IMG/VR virus record: IMGVR_UViG_3300020385_000002
Location: 1 to 40,955 of that record
Length of the DNA: 40,955 nt
Direction: 5' to 3' (one strand)
From: a virus
Part shown: positions 8,001-17,081 of the stretch, in pieces
Layout of the letters: every line of letters begins with the position of its first letter
How positions within the stretch are numbered: the stretch's first letter is position 1
The notes under the pieces: generated by a model
Seen by the model: only the letters and a program-made list of their open reading frames with translations
Databases searched by the model: none
Told to the model about the DNA's origin: nothing
Translations under genes and position numbers: made by a program

Positions 8001-11000
8001 TGTTTGACCTAACTCTCTAAGGAATGCACGAGAAGTTGCCTCGTCTTTCAAAACCTCATCAGTAGGCAGATGCGCAGGCATTCTCCAGGCAGACAATTCA
8101 GCACCAGCACTAGAACGCATAGTGGCCACATTAGCCTGAAGCCATTGGAATTGAATCCAGTCCCTTTGGAATGTAGCCATTGCCATAGGGGTTTGCAATT
8201 TCTGAGCCATGCGACGAGCTTTTAGAACCTTTTCACCTTGCATTCGCATAATGGTGTTAAGAGCAAAGACTCTGTGCATTCTTGCGGCTTTATCTCGGGG
8301 GTCTCCTTCCCTGAGAAATTGATTTATGGTTGCTTCTAGCTCAAGCGGATCTCGCCCCATCCAATCATTGACAAGTTTTAGTCCCTGTTCTTCTACTTCG
8401 TCCCAGGTAACCTTGCCGATGTTTACATTCTCTTTGTACAGGTATCGAGAGAGATCCTGGTACGCGGCCACCATGATCTGAAGCTCTTCCTCTGTACTCC
8501 ATGTGTTTGAGCTAATGGAAGCATCTGGGGGGTAAGACCCCACGATTGTTGGATCTTCTGGGTTGCCAGATCGGACCCTATCTGGGTCTAGGCCTGGACG
8601 CACGTTCCCTGGCCCCTGGCGATTTCCAGGCTTTTTAATCCTGGCGACAGCCAGCATATCTTCCGGTTTGAGTTTGTCTCGCCAATCAATTCCCTTTGCT
8701 GCCCAGTCCGCAATTCGGCCTGCAAGGGTACTCCAATCAATAGGATCAATATATCTGCCAGGAGCGTATCTAATAGGCAAATCAGTTCGACGGGCAAGGT
8801 CTTCAAAGAATTCCTTGATATGCGGCTTTAGCCTTCCAACGCCTGGGGCATTGCCTTTTGTGTCGATGTATATGTCCCGCATTTCTGCGACAAGTCGGGC
8901 AACGGCCTGGCGTTTCTTTGGAGGGATTGAGCTAGGGTCTTTGCTCCATCGGATTGCAATGTTCTTGAAAGCTCCTGAAAAGTCTTCCATCTTGCCACCA
9001 GGTCCGGTTGTCCAGCCTTCTGGCCCAATGTCAAACGCCTCGTTCATTGCTTTCTTAAGGCTTTCATCTTTGCTTGCAAACAGTTGAGCGTGCAACGCGT
9101 GACCAAACTCGTCTGCCGCGTCTACCGCGTCGGCCCCATTGAATCCTCTAATAAAAGCAACGCCTGTGTCGAAATCGACTTCAGCATGAGCGTTAGTTCG
9201 TGAATACAAAATAGGTTTTGCATCATTTCCAAAATCACCTTTGCCGAATGAAGGTGGGACTACCTCACCGGAGGCCTCCCTGGCACTGGCAATCTGCTCC
9301 ACAAAATCCTTCATAGATTCTTTGTCACGAGCTTCAAGCAATCCACTGTCTAGTATTCGGAACCCAGCGTCTTCTAGCTGCTTTTTACCTTCTGGAGTAG
9401 AAGCAAGATCGTCAAAGAATTTCTTTTCGTCTGGCAAAAGCGAAACGCGAATGCTGCCTGGCCGACCGCCTCCCGAGGCCATAACCTGCCTGGCTCCCAA
9501 GCCCTTTGGGCCTCCGCCAATGAACACGCTTGTTAGCTGGCCGTTGTGGCGCACAAACTGATCCATCAGTTCTTCCGCCTGGTCTAAACCCATGTCGAAA
9601 GTTTCCGTCATGAGTCTGCCCATTGCAGGGATCAGGTGTTCAATTTGCCAATCTTTAAGCCCAAATCCTTCATACTCAAGCTGCGCTGGAATGTTGCTCA
9701 TCTTCACTCCAGAGTCGTAAAGCTCTTGAGCCCTCTTCATTCTTGCAACTGTAAATAGATAGGTGTTGCGAATGGCAACCTTAGTTTCCGGCATAAGAGT
9801 GTCGTATGCCAGATTCTTTATGCCTTGGAGGACAGGGGCTACGCCAGTCTCTTCCGCAATCGCTTCTGCCCCTTCTCTTACTTGCTGTGTCGCGGAAGCT
9901 ACCCTTGGGCCTGCGGTTTGTTTTGCCCATCCAAAGGAACGCCCGGCCCAGCCTATAAGATCATCAATGAGCTTAACGCCAATAAGGTCTTCAGTAGCAC
10001 TAGCAAGCCTGCCGTAGATCCGTGTCTTTGGATCGTCTGTGTATTGCGTAGAGTCTAGTGGCTCAAAGAGGTACTTGTCGAAGAAGTTTCTTGCTGCACT
10101 CCAAGACTTGCCGTCAAACTGTTCGTTTAGAACTGTGCTGACATTTCCCTTAGAAGGATCAAAAGCTACGGCAACAGCGGCTCCTGATCCAGCCATGTAA
10201 GTGCTGCCATATCTAACCATGTCACCGATTGACTTCCCGCCTCGATTTCGGAATAGAGATCCTCCTCCAAATCTCCAGAGGCCAGTAAGTCCTCTAGTTA
10301 CCCTGGAAGTCGTTCCAGCAATAGGAATAAACCAGGTCATTACCTGGCCTACCCCCTGGAAAATTGAATCTGCCATTCCTTCTGGAGCCCCGTAAAACTC
10401 TTCTGAATCGAATGTTTCAATGTAATCGTTAGGGTCTTCAGTTGTTGCATTGTGAATATCAACGCCAAAGTTGTACCCTTCAACAATCCCTTTGTGTATA
10501 CCTTCTCCAACGCTGCCAACCAACCACAAATTATCCGGCATACTTCTTGCGCCCCATCGCCAATGGTCCGCAGGAGTACCCGATGCAATCGCCTCAATCC
10601 AGGGGTCAATTTGAAATTTAGCAAAATCATCCGTGACGTATTCTCTCGCCCATGCTTTTGCAAATTCTTCTGGATTATTGACTACAAACTCGGCCCAATC
10701 AGGCAAGGCTTCAGTAGCTTTCTTGTCAGGGTGAAGCTCGCTTGTGGGATTGGTCTTAGCTTCCTCCCTTGCTTCAGCGTCTTTTTCAGCCTGTTCTAAA
10801 TCTTGATCGCCTTGCGGCAAAGCCGTTTCCGTGCCAGGGGGAGTTTCTGGTAACACTTCAGGGCCAGCTTGCATCGCTGGCATTACCTGTTGAACAGCTT
10901 CTGATACAGCAGGGTCCTGAGCAGCTTGCCCAGCTCCCTCAAGCATCTTTTGCATCCATGATGCGGAGTTGTCTCCAGCTTCTTCGGGAGCTGGCTGCGT

Positions 11001-11111
11001 AGTATCCGCATCAGGCTCAGGAGCGTAGGTTTCCTCCTGATTTTGGCTGTCCTCAACAGCTTCGCTAGTGTTTGGATCTGGAGGAGTTTGGTCTCTTAGC
11101 TCTTCACTCAT
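5028..11111 (-). CDS. Giant internal virion / ejection protein (gp16-like, polyvalent-type)
   Basis: A 2027-residue protein, the largest gene, placed where T7 gene 16 lies. The N-terminal 130 or so residues are acidic and Pro/Gln/Glu-rich. A zincin-like region at about 640-780 contains DEFGHALH (Asp667) followed by the W...F..AF...P...R..V..MRDIY pattern seen after HExxH in phage polyvalent metallopeptidase domains. The first zinc His is replaced by Asp. The C-terminal half has PFLRTPWMILERAF (about residue 1385) and an LDPGAIHT region typical of large podovirus ejection proteins. No lytic transglycosylase motif was recognised. It is expected to be ejected into the host envelope to conduct DNA entry. 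GTGTCG overlap with the gp15-like stop suggests coupling. Confidence 0.85.
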   Translation of the reverse strand: MSEELRDQTPPDPNTSEAVEDSQNQEETYAPEPDADTTQPAPEEAGDNSASWMQKMLEGAGQAAQDPAVSEAVQQVMPAMQAGPEVLPETPPGTETALPQGDQDLEQAEKDAEAREEAKTNPTSELHPDKKATEALPDWAEFVVNNPEEFAKAWAREYVTDDFAKFQIDPWIEAIASGTPADHWRWGARSMPDNLWLVGSVGEGIHKGIVEGYNFGVDIHNATTEDPNDYIETFDSEEFYGAPEGMADSIFQGVGQVMTWFIPIAGTTSRVTRGLTGLWRFGGGSLFRNRGGKSIGDMVRYGSTYMAGSGAAVAVAFDPSKGNVSTVLNEQFDGKSWSAARNFFDKYLFEPLDSTQYTDDPKTRIYGRLASATEDLIGVKLIDDLIGWAGRSFGWAKQTAGPRVASATQQVREGAEAIAEETGVAPVLQGIKNLAYDTLMPETKVAIRNTYLFTVARMKRAQELYDSGVKMSNIPAQLEYEGFGLKDWQIEHLIPAMGRLMTETFDMGLDQAEELMDQFVRHNGQLTSVFIGGGPKGLGARQVMASGGGRPGSIRVSLLPDEKKFFDDLASTPEGKKQLEDAGFRILDSGLLEARDKESMKDFVEQIASAREASGEVVPPSFGKGDFGNDAKPILYSRTNAHAEVDFDTGVAFIRGFNGADAVDAADEFGHALHAQLFASKDESLKKAMNEAFDIGPEGWTTGPGGKMEDFSGAFKNIAIRWSKDPSSIPPKKRQAVARLVAEMRDIYIDTKGNAPGVGRLKPHIKEFFEDLARRTDLPIRYAPGRYIDPIDWSTLAGRIADWAAKGIDWRDKLKPEDMLAVARIKKPGNRQGPGNVRPGLDPDRVRSGNPEDPTIVGSYPPDASISSNTWSTEEELQIMVAAYQDLSRYLYKENVNIGKVTWDEVEEQGLKLVNDWMGRDPLELEATINQFLREGDPRDKAARMHRVFALNTIMRMQGEKVLKARRMAQKLQTPMAMATFQRDWIQFQWLQANVATMRSSAGAELSAWRMPAHLPTDEVLKDEATSRAFLRELGQTTETGQRLLQLHASIGDGPEAYKRLAQLAAQDTSSKFFNSVSWLKDFGVEMFSQWLLSGPRTIFGLSLVSPAVMMGMDGLATSIGALAKGDIMGAKEPWENLTRFKLLNATKMGLRAMKEEQSVLMPQANMLEDSMRLGTISPERLNTFLPKAMQMDPDSHVSKIVNAIGKGSRSPGLGIQFFDEIYRQSGGRMASMAKSYRDEMNRIAKAEMENPLGAISETSTSSEIHKWMQTRHDQVLEHVQVELDRTIKDGRLRTERVIEQEIYSDPEILALEGLEQLEAVQKRMEIEWTQNPRHVEMVKYVEERAVEPVFQTPFKEGSVGKYVQGLLDHPNLKGFPRYIVPFLRTPWMILERAFDYSPTATIAEGAERAAYRMTNGPVKIDDRMVPVGRREAARINMALKNNVLPERMHERLSKEIAKRWHGEISDHARRVYGSPVKSWNRNTIPANRLEPPEHITSWVLEQSGGRKALGYPRNWKPGEVSETQNVQMQMLMRRAMEHVQHADLERRQKLGVESQRWNPGQEDIMGGFHRRHLEAMRSPEANIRNRALGRQMMGLGIIYSTYELWSQGAFRGATPGTKEGREAWKNAGYVANSVDLSWIPGFEGGQASIMRLDPGAIHTLVIVNTLELMHSQEGLTEDQEINLFTGLLYSTMEQLENKSYIQGLGDMFKAMEDPTRYADNWFQNVATSATPFSSFSRNLLDTLDPVQRDMIDIWDAYTGRTMFGFGETDELPPRYTPIGEVMYKAPRFREMARRGETPGADFLSYFNFVSPVYVGFETDDPVYLGLAEMDRHIGPPRSEIRGLDMRSYQNGVNEHSAYHRYQELTGEVTLKGKFQVNGKIETREYTLYDLLHNYWLGGKEGDPAQGDLADLRRLHELQDAEGTMLRQKGVSAKDAWVKDQVETFRDAALKQVMEEYPMLERDLVTKWREYAEELRPSWEFQFNDERKGWDPNNGDSKRVRQLDKVIERLKGKEAEYDTRQLQPVQP

Positions 11112-13266
11112 TGCCTGTGTCGCCCTTGTAGATTACTCGTGCCTTAGCACCTTCTCTTACATTGTTCTCAGCGTCTTCCAACTGCTGTCTAAAGAAGGAC
11201 GCAATCCCGCCGCTTTGCCCTACAGTGAAGTCGTAAGATCCATTTTCATTCTTCTTCATATTGACAGTAGAGAACATTGAGTTTCTCATAGCGTTGACTT
11301 GTAATTCCCTGGCTTTTTCATATTGCGAGTAGAGCTTAGGGTCCATGTATGCGTCATAGACAGAAACTTTTAACACCTGTCCGGCAGTTACATCTTTTCC
11401 GTCTTTGACATACCCTTCAGGAGTTGTTATTTCAATATCTCCCTTGTGCCAATTTCTCCATTGTGTCCTGACCTGGTTTCCTAAGTCGGTGACATAGCCA
11501 TCCCACGCATCTGGAAGATCCTTTCCTCCTCCGATGTCAATTCCTATTTCACCCAGGCTAATAGAACTTTCTCCAGCAATTCTTTTTGCTGTATCAGATA
11601 TACGATCAACCAGATCATCAATATCCTCATCGTCATCTAGCTCTAGGTGTACTCCTGACTTCTTTTCCAGTGCTGCAAGCGTAGCTCTGTCTGCCTTGTT
11701 TAGGCTTCCATTTTTATATAGATCATCTATTTGTGCAGATACAGACACAAGGTCTTGGTTAGTCGTTGCTCTCCGCATCGACGCGCTTAACCTTCGCTCG
11801 TTATCCCTAGAAACGCTTTCATCAACAACCTTGTCCTCGTTACGCTTTTTGTCAACGTAATCATTGTATGTGGCACTTGCTGCACCTGGCGGAAGTGTTG
11901 TATCCAAGAAAGCCTTGTAGTTATCAGGATCAACCATTACAAACGCGTTTCCAGTGTCAAGCATGTAAGGGTGAGCGATCCCTGTAGGGTTATCTTTTGT
12001 GACTTTGTCATTTACAATCTGACCATTAGCGAGCATTTGCTCGTTAAAGTCGCTGCCCCGGTCTAAGTTAAACTGCCGAGCTTGTTGTTGATTCCTGATA
12101 ACATCAGCTTCTGTAGGCAAGCTGTTTATAGCCTCAGTGACAAATCGGCTCATTGCTCCACCTTCAACAAACAAGGGCTCGCCGTTTTCATCTGTCATGA
12201 ATCTAAGGCCTCGGAGTTTCCGAGTAGCTAGTTCAGGAAGCTCAACCTGTGAAGTAAATAACTTTGCAGCCTCATTGACAAATTCAGGACTGCCTTCAAG
12301 GGCTTTATCCATTTGCAAAAGCTGATCCATATCGATTGGTTTGTCGTTGTGCCATTCTGTATAAAATTGATACGTCTGCTTTTCGTTGTAACGCTGTCTT
12401 TCTGTCGCAATTGTTCCGTCAAGCGAAATTGACTTCTCTGAATTACGCATTCCAAGAGCCTTGGAAATAGCGTCTGCTGTTTCAAAGTTTCCTAGTGATG
12501 CAGCCTTTTCACCGGCCAAGACAAGCAGCTCATCCCGCTCACCTACCTCAGAAAATTGCCAGGACAGGTCTGAATACAGGAAGTCATCCCAGCCCTTCAA
12601 GCCTTTCATGCCAGCCCTAATGCCCATATCTCTACGATCTTCTGAAGTGCTAATTGCAAGCTCATCAATGATTCCCTGTTGACGAAGCTGCCTGCTGTCT
12701 TTTTGCCTATCCATGTAGGTAGAAATGAGCAGCTTGTCCATCTCAATCGTTGTCGTACCTGCAAATGCTGCTTGCGTTTCTTCATCCCACTCAACGCCAG
12801 CCATAGCCTGCGTAGCGTAAAAGTTGGAGACTTGACGCACTGCCCCAGTTAAACCCGTGCGGCCATCTTTTTCATACGCCCGATTAAAATGATCCCAAAT
12901 TTTCCCTTCATTGTCGGTAGTAGGGTTACCGTCCTGGTCGTAATCTTCCAGGCCGCCTGCGTCCAAATCCGTCTTAAACCCTTCAACAAACAGGGCTGCC
13001 TCTCTTTTTACAAGGCCCTTTTTGGATTTCTTAACGGCCTTGCCAATGTTTGCCGCCATTGATGCCGTCTGTCCAACCGCAGCAGTTCCGCTTTTGAAAG
13101 CCTGGTTAATTGCTTCAAGGTCAGAAGTGTTGGCTGAAAATTTAGCAGCCGACATATTCAAAGGCTCAAGCCCTACAGGGTCGAATATTTCAGTAGGCGC
13201 AATCGCTCCATCCGGCGACGATACGTTTCTGCCTTGCTTCCCCCAGCCTGATCCAAATTGACTCAC
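11104..13266 (-). CDS. Internal virion protein (gp15-like)
   Basis: A 720-residue, mostly helical, charged protein in the position of T7 gene 15, between the gp14-like and gp16-like genes. The GTG start at 13266 has GGGAG nine bases upstream and overlaps the previous stop as GTGA. The length is close to T7 gp15 (about 750). Sequence motifs are few, so the call depends on gene order, size and composition. It probably forms part of the internal core and the trans-envelope channel during DNA ejection. Confidence 0.75.
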   Translation of the reverse strand: MSQFGSGWGKQGRNVSSPDGAIAPTEIFDPVGLEPLNMSAAKFSANTSDLEAINQAFKSGTAAVGQTASMAANIGKAVKKSKKGLVKREAALFVEGFKTDLDAGGLEDYDQDGNPTTDNEGKIWDHFNRAYEKDGRTGLTGAVRQVSNFYATQAMAGVEWDEETQAAFAGTTTIEMDKLLISTYMDRQKDSRQLRQQGIIDELAISTSEDRRDMGIRAGMKGLKGWDDFLYSDLSWQFSEVGERDELLVLAGEKAASLGNFETADAISKALGMRNSEKSISLDGTIATERQRYNEKQTYQFYTEWHNDKPIDMDQLLQMDKALEGSPEFVNEAAKLFTSQVELPELATRKLRGLRFMTDENGEPLFVEGGAMSRFVTEAINSLPTEADVIRNQQQARQFNLDRGSDFNEQMLANGQIVNDKVTKDNPTGIAHPYMLDTGNAFVMVDPDNYKAFLDTTLPPGAASATYNDYVDKKRNEDKVVDESVSRDNERRLSASMRRATTNQDLVSVSAQIDDLYKNGSLNKADRATLAALEKKSGVHLELDDDEDIDDLVDRISDTAKRIAGESSISLGEIGIDIGGGKDLPDAWDGYVTDLGNQVRTQWRNWHKGDIEITTPEGYVKDGKDVTAGQVLKVSVYDAYMDPKLYSQYEKARELQVNAMRNSMFSTVNMKKNENGSYDFTVGQSGGIASFFRQQLEDAENNVREGAKARVIYKGDTGNE

Positions 13267-13784
13267 GACCGGAAGCTCCCAACTGCGCCTGCGATACCTG
13301 TACCCATGCCAACCACTGAAAGCGTATCTTGGAAGATGCCTGCAATCAAAGCGTTGCTCTTACTTCTCTTCATTGACTGAGCTTGATTCAAGGAATTGGT
13401 CAGTTTCTCATTTTCTCTCATTACCTCATTGGCAAAGCCAAGGTCTTGAGCAAAGATGCCCATTGCCAACTCTTGCCCTTGAACTTCAGACTGAAATCCT
13501 TGAACAGTCCTGAGATTAGTAACAGAAGCGTCTTCTTGTGCGCTGCCAGGTGCAACCCCTTTGCTGGCATACTTAGCCTTTTGGGTTCCCACAGCCGAAG
13601 CCATAGCGTACATCTCTCGCATTTTCATAGAGGAAAGGCGGGTGTGAGTCTGCTTGTCATTTGCCTCACTACGAACCTGCCGCTGAAAAGAGTTCATTCC
13701 CATTGTTCTAAGAGCAGATTGCTCGTTGCGTCTTGCCGCTTGATTTTGAATGCCGACCATTTCACCTGAAGTGATTGCGCTCAT
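13263..13784 (-). CDS. Internal virion protein (gp14-like)
   Basis: A 173-residue protein rich in Gln, Met, Ala and Ser with a long helical middle and a Gly-rich hydrophobic C-terminus (IAGIFQDTLSVVGMGTGIAGAVG). T7 gp14 is about 196 residues with a similar composition and place, just after tail tubular protein B. Gp14-type proteins form a pore in the outer membrane on infection, and the hydrophobic end fits this. TTGAGGAATCA precedes the ATG, and the start overlaps the tail gene stop as ATGA. Confidence 0.75.
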   Translation of the reverse strand: MSAITSGEMVGIQNQAARRNEQSALRTMGMNSFQRQVRSEANDKQTHTRLSSMKMREMYAMASAVGTQKAKYASKGVAPGSAQEDASVTNLRTVQGFQSEVQGQELAMGIFAQDLGFANEVMRENEKLTNSLNQAQSMKRSKSNALIAGIFQDTLSVVGMGTGIAGAVGSFRS

Positions 13785-16417
13785 TGATTCCTCAATTCTG
13801 AATGATATGTACCGTGCTGTTCAACGCTTGTCCAGGTGCAAGGGCCACCTGTATCAGAGTTGAGTTTTACTGAAGTCTTTTCAACGTCTCCTTGAGACCA
13901 TGCGTGATGAATACCAGTTTCGGTATCTTCAGTCGGAGTAAAGACTTCTTTTCTTTCTCTGCCAGATATATTTGCGTCATCTGACGTAACTTCAATGTCA
14001 TATTTAGAAGACTGATGATGTTGAACTACGACTTTGCGGAGTGTAGTCCTGCCATCAGTCATAGGCAGCCCAGCCCGATCTTTTGCAAATGGACGGGTTA
14101 GGGTAATCGAGCTTTTGACCCGCCTACCTATAATGGCCTTATAGCCAATCTTGTTTCCGGAAATTGTCAATTCATTTCCACTTAGCGTGTATGTGCCTTC
14201 GGAAAGAACGTCAGATTTCTGATACTCAAGAGTCGAACTGCCATTGGAAATAATTAGCGTGTCATATGAGGAGTGTGAATATCCCGAGGCAGGGGTGTGT
14301 GTAAATACCGTATTACCACTACCCGCGTCTGTGCCTGTCCCAGCATTTGTTTCGTGGTCAAGGTGAGGGGTGTAGGCAAAGGTAACGCCATTGCGGACAC
14401 AAGGGCCACTAGGCTCAGACAAATCCAGCGACTCAATAATGAGCTTGCTTCCGCTTTTTCGCATAATGATTTGCGTATCATCATAAGTTTTCACATCTTG
14501 AATAGCGTCAGTGTCAAAATTCCACTGCGACCATGCGCTTTGCTTTCTTTGATTTCCCTCGGTGTACGACCTGTAAACGACTACTTTTGACCCCGTTACG
14601 CTTGAAACATTTGAGTCTCCAGTGTCAGGGCCTACATTCGCACTCGCCGCCGCAATGATAATACTTGCGCCAGAACCAATGGTTACATTGTCTTCAGTGT
14701 TTGGTATGACTGCTCCAACCCATGATGCCGAGCTGTTCCACTCCAAGGCACTTCCGCTGGTAGCAGCAGAAATGTCTCTAGGAGTAGCCAACCCCGTTAG
14801 TGTGGGAACCATAAACACTGATTCCTGGTTGGGTGAAGCGTCAAGGCTGTAAACCCCAGTTGGAACCAGGTCATCAACGTGGCGGCCTACGTTTTGTGCA
14901 ACATTGCTCAGGCTTGCTTCTGAATAGTAGTATTCAAGAAGCGTCGAGTACCCAGCAGAAGAGCCGACCATGTAAAGCCGGTTTCCGATTGCTACAGGCC
15001 TCACATTTTGCGTCTCATACTTAGTTGCAGGGCTTACTGCAACAGAAGACGGAGTGAGAACGTCGCCGCCGTTTAGCTCGAATTGCTGCCCTGAGCCTGT
15101 CAAGACAATAATTGATTTACGGAATGGGACCAAGAAATCAACCAGGCAAACGTCACTAGCGGCAAGCTGCACGTTAATTGGATCAGCGTCAGTTTGGACA
15201 GGCGGCTCTTGCAAGTAAAACCGGAAAGAGTCATCAACTGCTGAAAATGCAAGCGTTTCGCCCGCTGCAATAACCAGACGATTGCGAATAAACCCAATGT
15301 CTCGAATTGGAATGCCTTTTACATTCACCCCTTGATTCTGGGTTTGCATTACAAATGGGGGTGGCGGATCTGTGGCATTGTCTCCAATGTGGACAAGTTT
15401 GCCCTTGCTGCAAATCAGCCTTTGCTTAACATCAATGTCAGGCGATAGCTGTACAAGAACGTCATCAGTGTCAGAAGGCCCGCCGGTTACAATTACTTTC
15501 CCATACGGAAACGCTGCAATCCCAACAACTGCTTTTCCGGCAACATTTTTAGGGAATGGATTGTTTGGGTGAGGCCCTTGCCAATCCTTGTACAGGGGAT
15601 CTAAGCATTCATAACGCCCTGTGCGAATCTGCTCAGATGCACTGGTAGTGTTAGTCAGCCCTTCAATAGTGATGCTCGTTTGCGAGCTGCTCATGTAAAT
15701 GATTTCTTTAAGCAGATCGTTAGGGTTAATCCCGTTGCCCTGCAAAGCGTTAGCTATCCACTCTGAAGAAGAGGATGAAGGCAATGGGGCCGAAGTTGAT
15801 TGCACGCCGTTTTGCCCAGAGCTTCCATAGGTAAGTTTCCACCAGCCAGATTCTCCAGACCCAGTGTTTTTTGCCTCTAAAATTTGCCGAGTCAAAGAAC
15901 GGCCAGCCCACTCGGGGGTACTCCAGACAAAGCCGCCTGTTAGCTCATCCTTTTTAAGCAAGACAGGCATTGTGTCAGAGTTGATCGTCTCTCCCCTTGG
16001 AGTAGTTGCTTCTGGAGTAATTCCAGTGTTTGCGACAAAAGTGCTGTCAGCAATAGTGGCAAATCGGAGAGTGTCTACGTTTGCCTGGTAGCTCACGTAT
16101 CCTGGCTGCCCCGCTACAGAAACTTGAGATCCAGTGTTAATGTTAATCATTGCCACCACGCCACCGGATCCGTAGATTAGTGCTAGTTCTTCATCACCAT
16201 CTCTTTCAATCTTATGGATCCTATAGCTGCCATACTGCCCATTGACGTTGATTGTAGTTAAGGGCCTAGTTCCAGGCCTTTTTCTTGCGCCGTCAACGAC
16301 GTTGAAAGATACGTTTGACGCGTCTTCCACCTGGCCTGGCAATCTAATTGAAGGCGATTGCTTGGAAATTCCTTGAACCAGTGATGGAGTTACATCAATG
16401 AAATTGCTTGAAGGCAC
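13781..16417 (-). CDS. Tail tubular protein B (gp12-like, nozzle)
   Basis: An 878-residue tail nozzle protein. The N-terminus FIDVTPSLVQGISKQSPSIRLPGQVEDASNV, continuing to a GARKRPGTRPL motif, is characteristic of gp12-type proteins (S-x-x-xG-x-S-x-Q, then Q-x-x-x-x-N...RP). The rest is beta-rich. The GTG start at 16417 has GAGGGG upstream. It lies directly after two gp11-like genes. T7 gp12 is about 794 residues, so this form is somewhat longer, with low-complexity Ser/Gly stretches in the second half that may be inserted beta domains. Confidence 0.9.
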   Translation of the reverse strand: MPSSNFIDVTPSLVQGISKQSPSIRLPGQVEDASNVSFNVVDGARKRPGTRPLTTINVNGQYGSYRIHKIERDGDEELALIYGSGGVVAMININTGSQVSVAGQPGYVSYQANVDTLRFATIADSTFVANTGITPEATTPRGETINSDTMPVLLKKDELTGGFVWSTPEWAGRSLTRQILEAKNTGSGESGWWKLTYGSSGQNGVQSTSAPLPSSSSSEWIANALQGNGINPNDLLKEIIYMSSSQTSITIEGLTNTTSASEQIRTGRYECLDPLYKDWQGPHPNNPFPKNVAGKAVVGIAAFPYGKVIVTGGPSDTDDVLVQLSPDIDVKQRLICSKGKLVHIGDNATDPPPPFVMQTQNQGVNVKGIPIRDIGFIRNRLVIAAGETLAFSAVDDSFRFYLQEPPVQTDADPINVQLAASDVCLVDFLVPFRKSIIVLTGSGQQFELNGGDVLTPSSVAVSPATKYETQNVRPVAIGNRLYMVGSSAGYSTLLEYYYSEASLSNVAQNVGRHVDDLVPTGVYSLDASPNQESVFMVPTLTGLATPRDISAATSGSALEWNSSASWVGAVIPNTEDNVTIGSGASIIIAAASANVGPDTGDSNVSSVTGSKVVVYRSYTEGNQRKQSAWSQWNFDTDAIQDVKTYDDTQIIMRKSGSKLIIESLDLSEPSGPCVRNGVTFAYTPHLDHETNAGTGTDAGSGNTVFTHTPASGYSHSSYDTLIISNGSSTLEYQKSDVLSEGTYTLSGNELTISGNKIGYKAIIGRRVKSSITLTRPFAKDRAGLPMTDGRTTLRKVVVQHHQSSKYDIEVTSDDANISGRERKEVFTPTEDTETGIHHAWSQGDVEKTSVKLNSDTGGPCTWTSVEQHGTYHSELRNQ

Positions 16418-16420
16418 TAG

Positions 16421-17080
16421 CTACCCCTCGCGTCTTGCCTGCTGGCTTTGTGGGACCATTGGCTGGATGTTCATTGGCTGGGTTGTGTCGGGCTGATTCC
16501 TTTGGACACGGATATCAGACAATGCTGCTTCCTGAATTAGTCCTACTTCAGCAGACTCGCTGCCTTGGTATCTTCGCTGGAATTTGATCTTTGCCTGATC
16601 CACAATAGCTTGCTGCAAAGGAACAGTTGCCAGCTCAAAGCCCCACGCAGAATCGCTCGCAATCCCGCCGTTTGCCACTACTTTTAGGGCTGTCACCTCA
16701 TCAACGTACAGCTTTTCATTTGCTACAAATGCAAACGTGCCAGCGTTGCCGTCATAAACCCTGAGTGTGCCGCCATCATCTCTGGCGACCAAATTTCTAT
16801 GGGCAGAAGAACCACTGGCTCTAAGCGTCAAAAACGTAGCATGAGTGTCGATAACGGTTTTGTCGCCTGATTGATCCGCAATGTACTGCTTGGATACTAC
16901 TGTGTTTTCCGGCCATCCCCACGATTGGACATACTTAGATTCTCGATCTAGGAAATTCCTTGCGCGGTCATAGATGCTTGTGCCACCTCCGCTAGGCGGA
17001 GTAGCCCCTGCCATTGGAAACTCTCCAACTGTTTCCACTATTTCGTTAATCGCATCAACGATTGTCATGCTCGCTGCCAT
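16421..17080 (-). CDS. Tail tubular protein A paralogue 2 (gp11-like)
   Basis: A 219-residue protein. Its start (DAINEIVETVGEFPM...SIYDRARNFLDRESKYVQSWGW) follows the gp11/tail tubular A pattern: an xxNxIL-x-x-xGExP motif, a helix with paired charges, then Q-S-x-GW. The C-terminus has an extra Pro/Gln-rich tail (QPMNIQPMVPQSQQARREG). It directly follows another gp11-like gene with a 1-base gap, so the phage carries two adjacent gatekeeper/adaptor copies. The ATG at 17080 has only a weak ribosome binding site and may rely on translational coupling. Confidence 0.8.
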   Translation of the reverse strand: MAASMTIVDAINEIVETVGEFPMAGATPPSGGGTSIYDRARNFLDRESKYVQSWGWPENTVVSKQYIADQSGDKTVIDTHATFLTLRASGSSAHRNLVARDDGGTLRVYDGNAGTFAFVANEKLYVDEVTALKVVANGGIASDSAWGFELATVPLQQAIVDQAKIKFQRRYQGSESAEVGLIQEAALSDIRVQRNQPDTTQPMNIQPMVPQSQQARREG

Positions 17081-17081
17081 G

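Noticed and set aside
11104-13266. Possible repeats or CRISPR-like arrays in the long structural genes
   Set aside because: No regularly spaced direct repeats were seen; similar words are explained by Ser/Thr/Gly-rich or helical coding.
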